Positions 50,642 through 58,487 of a DNA stretch of 64,000 bases are shown piece after piece (within the stretch, counting starts at the first letter, position 1; each line of letters begins with the position of its first letter). The position numbers were made by a program, and so were the translations under genes. Source of the DNA: Campylobacter concisus (GTDB lineage Bacteria > Campylobacterota > Campylobacteria > Campylobacterales > Campylobacteraceae); the NCBI RefSeq assembly GCF_003048535.1, contig NZ_PIRQ01000003.1:175643-239642 (forward strand). Reading direction: 5' to 3'. The notes below the pieces were generated by a model that did no database searches, was not told the DNA's origin, and saw only the letters and a program-made list of their open reading frames with translations.

Positions 50642-50746
50642 TTATCCTTTAAATTTATTAACCAAAAATATGCCAAACAAGCTAACAACGAGCACTACAG
50701 CGATCGTTATTACTATGATACTTACGCTTACTGGCTCACTTAGCAC
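50642..50746 (-). CDS. 34-residue single-span membrane protein between ileS and gatA
   Basis: A small open frame starting with GTG inside the last codons of ileS (11-base overlap). It reads [20 protein letters not shown] then [13 protein letters not shown] before TAA, giving one strong membrane helix and a short basic tail. Its stop lies five bases before gatA, so it fills the gap exactly. C. jejuni also has a tiny membrane-protein gene between gatA and ileS, which supports it being real. Function unknown. Confidence 0.65.
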   Translation of the reverse strand: MLSEPVSVSIIVITIAVVLVVSLFGIFLVNKFKG

Positions 50747-53492
50747 TTATAACCTCTTCGCATCTTGGGCAAAGTGCGTCTTCTTTGCTAGCGTTAAATT
50801 TCCAGCATCTTGGGCATTTATGAAGCTCGCTTGCCATGATCTTAAATTTATCACCCTCGAGCTCAAACTCAACTAGTGGCTCACTATCATCGTAAGGTCT
50901 AACTGAGCTTACCATGTAAAGATCAGCCACTTCGCGCTCGTCGTAGCTTGTGATGTTGTGGTTGGTGGTCTCTAGGCTTAGCTCTAGAGTTGATTTTATC
51001 TTTTTCTCTTTTTTAAGAACGTCCACGATCTCGTTAAATTTCTCCCTGCTGGCAAAAAGCAGCTCATCTTCAAAGCTAAGATCAAAAATAATTGGCTCAT
51101 AGACTAAGTCAAATGCGTCTTTCGCATCGCCTTTGATGATCTTTGGAGCGTAGTCCATCACCTCATCAACTGTGTAAGTAAGCGTTGGAGCGATGAGTGG
51201 AAGCAGCGTCTTTGTGATGATCGCCATTGCGCTTTGAGCCGACCTTCTTCTTGGAGCGTCTTTTGCGTCGCAGTAGAGCCTATCTTTACAAACATCAAGA
51301 TATACGCCACTAAGATCAGCTGATAGGAAATTTAAAAGGATATTAAAACCCTTTGAAAAGTCGTAATTTCTAAAGCAAGCACTCGCCTCGTCAAAGACCT
51401 TTTTAGCACGCGCTAATATCCATTTATCAAGGATGTTAAACTCTGTATTTAAGCTCTCAAGGTCATTTACGTTTGCTAGCAAAAAGCGGATCGTGTTGCG
51501 AATTTTGCGGTACTGCTCGCTGATTTGTTTTAATATATCTTCGCTTATCTTTAGGTCGCTTGAATAATCACTCATGCCAACCCAAAGGCGCAAAATTTCC
51601 ACGCCGTGAGTCTTAGCCACGTCTTGTGGAGCGATGACGTTACCCTTGCTCTTACTCATCTTCTCGCCCTTGGCATCGACAGTAAAGCCGTGAGTTAGGA
51701 TGCTCTCATAAGGTGCGTGAGAATTTATAGCTGTGCTTACTAGAAGTGAGCTTTGAAACCAGCCACGGTGCTGATCTGAGCCCTCTAAATACATGCTTGC
51801 AGGGTATTTGCCAGCATCGTAGTTATCGCTTTGTAAGACCGCATGCCATGTCGAGCCGCTATCAAACCAAACGTCAAGGATATCCATCACTTTTTCTAAA
51901 TTTTCAGCCTTGTATTTTGAGCCTTTTGGTAAAAGCTCGTCTATGCTTAGCGCCCACCACGCATCAGCGCCTTTTTCTTTAAAGATAGACACGATGTGGT
52001 CTAAAATTTCACTATCAAATACAACTTCTTTTGTCGCTTTATCTCTGAAAAACGCGATCGGCACACCCCAGTCACGCTGACGAGAGATGCACCAGTCTGG
52101 GCGATTTTCTATCATAGAGCCTATTCTTTTTATGCCAACGCTTGGGTAAAATTTAACCTTTTCAAGCTCCTCGCGTGCTGTTTGTCTAAGCGTTTTTCCA
52201 CCTAGTTTAGCCTCGTCCATAGCTATAAACCACTGCTTTGTAGCTCTATAAATAACAGGCTTATGCGTTCTCCAGCAAAATGGATAAGAGTGTCTAAATT
52301 TAGAGACGCTAAGTAAATTTTTGCCAAGTAGCTCTAAAATTTTCTCATTTGCTTTAAAGATGTGCATACCGACAAACTCGTCTACCACGTCGCTTCTAAA
52401 TAGTCCGTGATGTTTTAGGCTCTCATCATAGCAGCCACCATCATCAACTGGCATCAAAATTTCACTAAAACCATACTTCAAACATACGTAATAGTCGTCC
52501 TCGCCGTGTCCTGGAGCTGTATGAACAAGTCCAGTACCACCATCCATCATGACGTGATCGCCTAGTAAAAATCGTGACTTTCTGCCGTTTAGCGGATTTA
52601 TCGCGTGAGTGTTTTCAAGCAGGCTTGATTTAAACTCTTTTTTGATCTCGCCCTTGCTTAGGCCACTTTGCACTACGCTTTCAAGTAGTGGCTTTGCAAA
52701 GATCAAATTTTCAGCCGTTAGCACATAAATTTCATCTGGTTTTAGGCTAATAGCTTGATTTGCTGGAAGTGTCCAAGGCGTAGTTGTCCAGATGACTGCG
52801 CTTGCCTCTTTTACGCCGAGCTTTTCTAGCGCGTCGCCATCAAGCTCAAATGCTACGTAAATAGAGTAGTCCTCTTTCTCCTCGTACTCGACCTCAGCCT
52901 CAGCTAGCGCCGATCTAGCCGCCCAGCTCCAATAAACCGGCTTGCTTCTCTCTATCAAAAGGCCTTTTTTAGCGATCTCGCAAAGCGCTTTGTAGATATC
53001 AGCCTCAAACTCAAATTTCATCGTCATGTATGGATTTTCAAAGTCACCGATGATGCCAAGAGTCTTAAACTCATCTCGCTGGATATCTATAAATTCTCTC
53101 GCATGCTGTCTGCAAAGTTCCCTGATCTCGACCTTGCTAAGCTCTTTTTTCTTATCACCAAGCTTGACTTCAACTTGCTGCTCGATAGGCAAGCCATGAC
53201 AGTCCCAGCCTGGCACATAGCGGACATTTTCGCCATAAAAATAGTGCGTTTTTGTGATGATATCTTTTAAAATTTTATTTAACGCGTGGCCGATATGAAG
53301 GTGGCCGTTTGCATACGGAGGGCCGTCGTGGATGTTGAAGTTTTTAACCGCTTTTTGGCGGTTTTTCTTCATTTTTTCATAAACCTTGCGCTCTTCGTAC
53401 CATGATTTTAGTCTTTGTGGTTCATTTTGTGGGAGATTTCCGCGCATCGGGAAATTTGTCTCTGGGAGTAAAAGTGTCTCTTTGTAGTCCAT
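50736..53492 (-). CDS. ileS: Isoleucyl-tRNA synthetase
   Basis: Class I synthetase of 918 residues. It shows the HIGH-type motif [17 protein letters not shown], the signature MSKSKGN ([15 protein letters not shown]), the editing domain with [14 protein letters not shown], and the C-terminal zinc ribbon CPRCWKF ... CPRCEEV. Family features point to the bacterial mupirocin-sensitive IleS1 type. The gene starts 95 bp from the divergent CinA-type gene. Confidence 0.97.
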   Translation of the reverse strand: MDYKETLLLPETNFPMRGNLPQNEPQRLKSWYEERKVYEKMKKNRQKAVKNFNIHDGPPYANGHLHIGHALNKILKDIITKTHYFYGENVRYVPGWDCHGLPIEQQVEVKLGDKKKELSKVEIRELCRQHAREFIDIQRDEFKTLGIIGDFENPYMTMKFEFEADIYKALCEIAKKGLLIERSKPVYWSWAARSALAEAEVEYEEKEDYSIYVAFELDGDALEKLGVKEASAVIWTTTPWTLPANQAISLKPDEIYVLTAENLIFAKPLLESVVQSGLSKGEIKKEFKSSLLENTHAINPLNGRKSRFLLGDHVMMDGGTGLVHTAPGHGEDDYYVCLKYGFSEILMPVDDGGCYDESLKHHGLFRSDVVDEFVGMHIFKANEKILELLGKNLLSVSKFRHSYPFCWRTHKPVIYRATKQWFIAMDEAKLGGKTLRQTAREELEKVKFYPSVGIKRIGSMIENRPDWCISRQRDWGVPIAFFRDKATKEVVFDSEILDHIVSIFKEKGADAWWALSIDELLPKGSKYKAENLEKVMDILDVWFDSGSTWHAVLQSDNYDAGKYPASMYLEGSDQHRGWFQSSLLVSTAINSHAPYESILTHGFTVDAKGEKMSKSKGNVIAPQDVAKTHGVEILRLWVGMSDYSSDLKISEDILKQISEQYRKIRNTIRFLLANVNDLESLNTEFNILDKWILARAKKVFDEASACFRNYDFSKGFNILLNFLSADLSGVYLDVCKDRLYCDAKDAPRRRSAQSAMAIITKTLLPLIAPTLTYTVDEVMDYAPKIIKGDAKDAFDLVYEPIIFDLSFEDELLFASREKFNEIVDVLKKEKKIKSTLELSLETTNHNITSYDEREVADLYMVSSVRPYDDSEPLVEFELEGDKFKIMASELHKCPRCWKFNASKEDALCPRCEEVISAK

Positions 53493-53558
53493 TTTTTACC
53501 TTGATTTTAAAATTTGCTAATTTTACACCTGTGCTGGTTAAATCACACTGAAAAATAG

Positions 53559-53564
53559 TATAAT
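53559..53564 (+). promoter_or_regulatory. Sigma70 -10 box of the CinA-type gene
   Basis: TATAAT in agTATAATg, 24 nt before the ATG and 11 nt before an AAGGAG ribosome-binding site, in the divergent ileS region. Confidence 0.55.
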
Positions 53565-53587
53565 GAGGCAAAAAAAGGAGCTTAAAA

Positions 53588-54685
53588 ATGAGACAAAGTA
53601 TCTTGATAATAGGCGAAGATCTTGAGATAAATAGAGAATTTCTAAACTACATTTTTCAAAGTTACGAGGATCATTTTGGCGAGCTTGGAGTTGTCAGTTT
53701 TGCTCCAAAAAATAGCAAAGAGCTACCTTTTATCATCGAAAATTTATCAAAAGATTACGACTTTGTAAGCATTTTTGGCTCAGATGAAAATTTTGCCATC
53801 GCCGCAAAGATCGTAGCGACGCTAACTGGGGGCTCGCTCGAGCTAAAAGATAGCACGACACTTGCACTTAAAGATAGCTTAGACTACTCTAAAAATAGCT
53901 TTTTAGCCAGCCTAAATAACGCCCAGATAAACCTCGTAAAAGCTAATCCAAATGAAGAGCTAGGCGAGTTTTTAGTCGAGTATGAGCCTGATTTTAGCTA
54001 CTTTCATCTAATAGACATCGACGCAGATAGCGCGAAAATCCTTATGCTGCCACTTGCTAAAACTTATGAGGTCGATATCACTCTTGCGCAGATTCTGCCA
54101 AATTTGATACTAGTAAGAGCAAAAAGCAATAAATTTGGCCAGATCGAGAGCTTTTTACAAGGGGTAAAAACGCTATTTTCACAAAAATTTATCCCACAAA
54201 AAGATGTGATCAAATTTGTAGCAAAAAGACTCATGCAAAAGGGGCTTAAAATTTCATTTGCTGAGTCTTGCACGGCTGGGCTTGCCGCGGCTAAATTTGC
54301 AAGATATGGTGGCATCTCAGCTAGCTTTGATGGCTCACTAGTAACCTACGCAAATCACATAAAGCACGAGTGGTTGGGCGTTGAGGATGAAATTTTAGAG
54401 ACCTACGGAGCTGTGAGCGAGCCTTGCGTAAAGGCGATGGTAAAAGGCACGCTAAGCACAACAAATGCGGACTTTGCGCTTGCTATTAGCGGTATAGCTG
54501 GACCAGGTGGGGGCACAGATAGTAAGCCAGTTGGCACGGTATATGTCGCCGCTGGCGATAGAAACGGCAACATCGAGGTTGAGAGACTTCTTTTAAAAGG
54601 AGATCGCAACTACATTAGAGAGCAGAGCGTTCTGAGCGCCTATTTATGCCTACTTCGCCTAAAAAGCGAGATATTTTTCGCGTAA
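53588..54685 (+). CDS. CinA C-terminal-domain protein (nicotinamide-nucleotide amidase type)
   Basis: The C-terminal ~160 residues are a clear CinA/PncC domain: FAESCTAGLAAAKFARYGG, SLVTYANHIKHEWLGV, YGAVSEPCVKAMVKG and ISGIAGPGGGTDSKPVGTVY, which deamidates nicotinamide mononucleotide in NAD salvage. The N-terminal ~200 residues take the place of the molybdopterin-like/ADP-ribose hydrolase domain of full CinA, but its conserved Gly-rich motifs are not visible, so that half is strongly diverged or replaced. 365 residues against ~410-430 for full CinA. It stands next to ileS as in C. jejuni. Confidence 0.82.
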   Translation: MRQSILIIGEDLEINREFLNYIFQSYEDHFGELGVVSFAPKNSKELPFIIENLSKDYDFVSIFGSDENFAIAAKIVATLTGGSLELKDSTTLALKDSLDYSKNSFLASLNNAQINLVKANPNEELGEFLVEYEPDFSYFHLIDIDADSAKILMLPLAKTYEVDITLAQILPNLILVRAKSNKFGQIESFLQGVKTLFSQKFIPQKDVIKFVAKRLMQKGLKISFAESCTAGLAAAKFARYGGISASFDGSLVTYANHIKHEWLGVEDEILETYGAVSEPCVKAMVKGTLSTTNADFALAISGIAGPGGGTDSKPVGTVYVAAGDRNGNIEVERLLLKGDRNYIREQSVLSAYLCLLRLKSEIFFA

Positions 54686-54806
54686 AATTTGACTTTACTA
54701 AAAATTTATAAAAGTCTTACGCTAAATTTAATGAGCCAAAATAAAATTCGGCAGCGATTTTCTAACAGAAGATCAAAAATAAAAAGCCAAATTTGGGAGG
54801 CTAAAG

Positions 54807-55217
54807 ATGTTTAAAAAGATATTGTTTCTCGCCGTTTCTTAGTTATTTGCATTTAGTGCTCTAGCTCAAGCAGGCGAGATAAAAGCAAGCGACTCACCCT
54901 TTGGTTACGCTAGCATTGGTGCAGAGCAAAATTTTGGCGGATACGCCGGCAAAGAGAGTAAAGAAGTCGTCGTAAAAGATAGGCAAGAGCTCGTAAAATA
55001 CGCTCAAATGGGTGGTTACGTCATCTATGTGGATGGGCTCATAGACCTTAGCGAAGGCAAGATCCCACAAAATGGCAATAGCGATGGGTTGGATAAATTT
55101 ATAAGTGAGATTAGCGGTGGCGAGTTTAGCTCTTATGCCAAATTTATGCAGGCTTACGGCGCCTCATGCCGTACAATTTTAGTAATTCATAAGTGTATTT
55201 TTGAAAGAGGTAAATAA
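54807..55217 (+). pseudogene. Broken pectate-lyase-like exported protein gene
   Basis: GGGAGG precedes an ATG that opens a signal peptide, MFKKILFLAVS, interrupted by TAG at 54840, then LFAFSALAQAGEIKASDS in the same frame. The mature part reads GYASIGAEQNFGGYAGKES, VVVKDRQELVKYAQMGGYVI, YVDGLIDLSEGKIPQN and FSSYAKFMQAYGASC before drifting into a stop. This pattern (Gly-rich start, V-V-V-x-D-x-x-x-L, YVIYVDG-x-IDL, a helix ending in SC) resembles the N-terminus of PL1-type pectate lyases. The ~250-residue catalytic helix that should follow is absent. Two lesions (nonsense and 3' loss) mark it as a pseudogene. Family call is moderate. Confidence 0.55.
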
Positions 55218-55344
55218 AGCTTTCAAAAAGGGCAGTATTTGCAAAAAGCTAGACAAATCGCTATTTAAGCTGCCATATAAATTTGATCTCATTTCAGCCT
55301 CAAACGTCCAAAACAAGGTAAATAAAAACGCAGCTACAGGCGAA

Positions 55345-55937
55345 CTAGCCGCTACAAGATAAAAAACAAAGCCCCAAGCAAGATAAAACGCTAGCACATA
55401 GCCCATATATCAGCACGCAAAGGCTAACACTTAATCCAAATACGCTAAGAGCGGGGCAGTCTGGCTAAAAGATAGCGTAAAAAACGAGATAAAACTCATG
55501 ATAAATGCGCAAAAAATACCATAAATTCGCTCTTTTTCGCCAAGGCTCTCATTTAGCGCAAATATCATGTAATCAATCCCAACAGCGCTTGCAAGGATGA
55601 GCCCAAAGACGCCAAAAATGCTTAAATTTATGCCAAAAATGGCAAAGATAAAGAGTGTGAGAAGCACGCCAAAGATGATGACGCCCATCACAAGTGCCGA
55701 GATAAGCGCACTAAAATAAAACCACAGCAGTAAAAACGCGACCACAAGCGCTGCTATTTTTAGTTTTAGAGCTAGCTCTTTTGCCTGAGTTAGGCTCTCA
55801 TTTAGTGAGCTAGCGAAATTTAGGCTAAAAGCGTTGTAGCGCTCTAGCACCTCATCACTTTGCGCCCCTTTTACAAAGCCGCTCACGTAAGCCACACTCG
55901 TATTTTCATCAAGGATAAATTTATTAAAATCCTTCAT
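55345..55937 (-). pseudogene. C-terminal fragment of an MMPL/RND-family exporter, frameshifted
   Basis: The fragment begins in the last periplasmic part and contains membrane helices LKIAALVVAFLLLWFYFSAL, VMGVIIFGVLLTLFIFAIFG and INLSIFGVFGLILASAVGID, then YMIFALNESLGEKERIYG. The GIDYxIF motif is typical of MMPL exporters. The frame stops at 55431, but shifting by one base near 55438 continues the family's final helix as GLSVSLCVLIYGLCASVL. The N-terminal ~600 residues are missing, and the preceding frame runs back into the transferase fragment. It is a deletion scar, not a working exporter. Confidence 0.6.
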
Positions 55938-55948
55938 TGATTTTAGAG

Positions 55949-56212
55949 CTAAAATTTCTTTTTTAAATCTTCGACCCCGATCTTTTCTTTTGAAATGGCT
56001 AAAACTGCGATATTTTCTTTATGCGAAAGACAGATTTTACCTCGCATCTTTGCTTTAAATTTTAAGTAGCGAGATATTTTAAATGAGTTTTGTTTTATTA
56101 AATTTGGGTATTTTTTTACTCTTCTGCGATCTTTTTTATCTAGCATTTTTGGGCTAAATTTCTCACCGCAAAAGCTGATAAAAAGATGAATTTCACCCCT
56201 TTTTATAGGCAT
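55949..56212 (-). pseudogene. N-terminal fragment of a 4'-phosphopantetheinyl transferase
   Basis: 87 residues: KDRRRVKKYPNLIKQNSFKI, a SRYLKF helix, KICLSHKENIAVLAIS and IGVEDLKKKF. The order (Arg/Lys-rich helix with SRxL, SLSHS-like segment, alternating hydrophobic strand, then GVD/E) is that of Sfp-type transferases that arm carrier proteins. The C-terminal half with the WxxKEA helix is gone; the frame stops right where the exporter fragment begins, so one deletion probably fused the two. It overlaps the upstream glycosylase-like gene by 20 bases. Confidence 0.5.
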
Positions 56213-56873
56213 TTAATCTCTTTTTATAATTTTCATCAAACTCTAAGGCTTTTTCAAACTCAGCAGTAAATACTCTAAGACAATCATTTTTTTGCTGGTT
56301 TTCATCGCCAAATGATCTAATACGTGGTGTAAAAGTAATCTCATTTTTTCTAAAATCAGCCTCTTTTAGATCAAAGTTTAAATTACTCATTTTGCTATTT
56401 AAGATATGCAAGGCACATTTTCTTGGCCCAAAGATAAATTTTTGCCCGCTTAAGGACTTTAGGCTTCTTACTAAAACGCCACCATAAAGCGATGGCTCGC
56501 TTTTAAAAGATATATCAAATCCAAAGTTATGAAAGTAAATCTCTCCTGCCTCGCACTGCCTTTTGTAGGTATTTGCGTCAAAACAAGTATAAATTTCAAG
56601 CTCGCTAAATTTATACTCTTTGCCAGAAATAATTAAAACTTTACTTTGCATAAGCTCGCATAAAAAGCTCTGAAATTTCTTATCAAAAAACTCTTTAAAG
56701 CCAGCAGTCCCAACTATCTCTTGCTTTATATTTTTATCTAAAATTTTAAAGTTATTTTGTTTAAGCAGGTCAAATTTTTCTTTATCAAAATGACTTTGCT
56801 CTAAAAATTTACTAAGCACTGCCACCAGATCAAATTTAGCAAAATGGCTTTTAAGTAGCTCGCCAGCTAGCAT
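56193..56873 (-). CDS. Uncharacterised protein with a 3-methyladenine-glycosylase-like segment
   Basis: 226 residues, soluble. The middle reads KFSELEIYTCFDANTYKRQC, EIYFHNFGFDISF, SLYGGVLVRSLKSL and KFIFGPRKCALHIL. This order (LEIYxxxD, a (W/Y)FH, GxDIxF, YGGILIRS, GPxxxL) matches a family of bacterial proteins distantly related to Mpg-type DNA-3-methyladenine glycosylases; their function is not established. The N-terminal 60 residues are Lys/Phe-rich helices with no match I know. It lies between the TPM gene and the decayed cluster, and looks intact. AAGTTTTTAT-rich DNA upstream gives no clear promoter. Confidence 0.5.
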   Translation of the reverse strand: MLAGELLKSHFAKFDLVAVLSKFLEQSHFDKEKFDLLKQNNFKILDKNIKQEIVGTAGFKEFFDKKFQSFLCELMQSKVLIISGKEYKFSELEIYTCFDANTYKRQCEAGEIYFHNFGFDISFKSEPSLYGGVLVRSLKSLSGQKFIFGPRKCALHILNSKMSNLNFDLKEADFRKNEITFTPRIRSFGDENQQKNDCLRVFTAEFEKALEFDENYKKRLNAYKKG

Positions 56874-56939
56874 CTTTGCTCCTAAGTTTTTATATATTTT
56901 AAAGGGTTTGAGTTTTACAAACTAATCTTTGATAAGAAT

Positions 56940-57797
56940 TTACCAACTACCACTTGCTCCACCTCCGCCAAAACCGCCTCCACCGCCACTAAAGCCACCA
57001 CCTCTTGAACTGCTTGAATGGCCACTGCCACTGCTATTTGAGTCTGATCTATCGCGCCTAAAGTCACTGTGTGTATTTTTGCTTTGAGCATTTTTTTTGA
57101 AGGCGTTTTTTAAAATAATAAAAAATATTACAAACACAATGGCAAAGACAATGAAGTAACTTTTCACGCCAAAAAATTGCTCAAATACCGTAGATATCAG
57201 CCCTACAAAACACGCACTAAAGCCAACTCGCATAAAAAATTTACCTAAAAAGCCAGAGATAAAACACGAGATCATGCCAGCAAAAAAGGCAACTATTCCA
57301 AACGGTATCTCTTCTTCATCACTCTCGCTTTCAAATTCTTCGCCACTAGCTACTTTTATAATGGCTCTTATGCCCTCTATCACGCCACCGCCCATATCGC
57401 CTTGCTTAAATTTAGGCACTATCACATCATTTATGATCTGGCTTGATATAGCGTCAGTTAGCATGCCTTCAAGTCCATAACCAACTTCTATACGTATTTT
57501 TCTCTCGTTTAAAGCGATTATTAAAAGCACTCCATTGCTGCTTTGTTTTTGTCCCAGCTTGTAGCCTCTAGCTATCTCAAGAGAGATCTCTTCTATGCTT
57601 TTATTTTCTAGTGATTTAAGAGTCACGATAGCAATTTGCGTCGTACTATTTTGCTCGTAATTTTGCACCAAGCTTAAAAGCTCAGCTTTCTCATTTTTAG
57701 AGAAAATTTGAGCCTCGTCATTTATCTGCTCGTTAAAATTTATGGCAAAACAAAAGCAAAATGTAAAAAATAAAAGAGCAAAAATTTTCTTCATCAT
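56940..57797 (-). CDS. TPM-domain membrane protein (YgcG-like)
   Basis: 285 residues. A signal peptide (KKIFALLFFTFCFCFA) leads into a TPM domain, ~20-150, with NDEAQIFSKNEKAELLSLV, TTQIAIVTLKSLENKSIEEI, NGVLLIIALNERKIRIEVGY and GLEGMLTDAI. Three membrane segments follow (~165-235), then a Ser/Gly tail with GGGFSGGGGGFGGGGASGSW. In other bacteria TPM proteins act in membrane-protein quality control or photosystem repair and are often paired with LemA, as here (four-base overlap). The role in Campylobacter is unproven. Confidence 0.85.
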   Translation of the reverse strand: MMKKIFALLFFTFCFCFAINFNEQINDEAQIFSKNEKAELLSLVQNYEQNSTTQIAIVTLKSLENKSIEEISLEIARGYKLGQKQSSNGVLLIIALNERKIRIEVGYGLEGMLTDAISSQIINDVIVPKFKQGDMGGGVIEGIRAIIKVASGEEFESESDEEEIPFGIVAFFAGMISCFISGFLGKFFMRVGFSACFVGLISTVFEQFFGVKSYFIVFAIVFVIFFIILKNAFKKNAQSKNTHSDFRRDRSDSNSSGSGHSSSSRGGGFSGGGGGFGGGGASGSW

Positions 57798-58387
57798 TTC
57801 TCAAATGAAACTTTTGGATTTATCTTCTCTTCGTTACTTATTTCAAGATTTTGTTTTGGCTTTAGCTCAGGATAAAAAGCACTTGCTATAAATTTATTTG
57901 GAAAGCTTCTAAGGGCTACGTTATACTCTTTTACAGCTTCGATATAATCATGCATTGCTACGCTTATGCGGTTTTGCGTACCTTCAAGCTGACTCTGAAG
58001 AGATAAGAAATTTTGATTTGCTTTTAGCTCTGGATAGTTCTCACTAACTGCCATAAGCCTGCCAAGTGCCAAGCCAAATGAGCTTTGTGCTGTCATAAAT
58101 TCTTTCATCTTAGCTTCATCGCTAAGACCACTTGCATCAACGCTTACTTGCATGCTCTTGCTTCTAGCATTTGCCACATCTTCAAAAATTTTTTGCTCAT
58201 GAGCTGCGTAGCCTTTTACAGTTTCAACCAAATTTGGTACAAGCTCGGCTCTTCTTTTATATTGATTTAACACCTGTGACCACTTTGCATTTACATTTTC
58301 ATCAAGCGCAACAAATGAATTTATATACTTAAAAGCACCAAAAGTAAGTGCAGCAATAACTATAATAACGGCTATTAAATTTTTCAT
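57794..58387 (-). CDS. LemA-family protein
   Basis: 197 residues with one N-terminal membrane helix (LIAVIIVIAALTFGAF) and a long helical cytoplasm- or periplasm-facing bundle. Family motifs: VNAKWSQVLNQYKRRAELVP NLVETVK (split here), AHEQKIFEDVANARS, LKANQNFLSLQSQLEGTQNRI, VKEYNVALRSFPNKFIA. The start chosen has AAAGGAG in front of it; an upstream ATG would add seven residues. The pairing lemA-TPM on overlapping codons is a common conserved pair. Function unknown in detail. Confidence 0.88.
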   Translation of the reverse strand: MKNLIAVIIVIAALTFGAFKYINSFVALDENVNAKWSQVLNQYKRRAELVPNLVETVKGYAAHEQKIFEDVANARSKSMQVSVDASGLSDEAKMKEFMTAQSSFGLALGRLMAVSENYPELKANQNFLSLQSQLEGTQNRISVAMHDYIEAVKEYNVALRSFPNKFIASAFYPELKPKQNLEISNEEKINPKVSFEK

Positions 58388-58453
58388 ATTTTCTCCTTTA
58401 AGGAGCAAATATTAGTAAAACAAGACTTAAAAAATAATGTGAGTTTGAGTTTG

Positions 58454-58481
58454 AAATGAGTGCGAATTTACGCACTCATTT
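58454..58481 (-). terminator. Hairpin terminator after the adhesin gene
   Basis: Perfect 11-bp arms AAATGAGTGCG/CGCACTCATTT with a 6-nt loop, seven bases past the stop codon of the giant gene. It separates it from lemA-TPM. Confidence 0.65.
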
Positions 58482-58487
58482 TTGGGA

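Noticed and set aside
55179..55406. A separate 75-residue membrane protein after the exporter fragment
   Set aside because: It is in the same frame as the exporter fragment after two stops, and has no ribosome-binding site; it is better read as decayed DNA.
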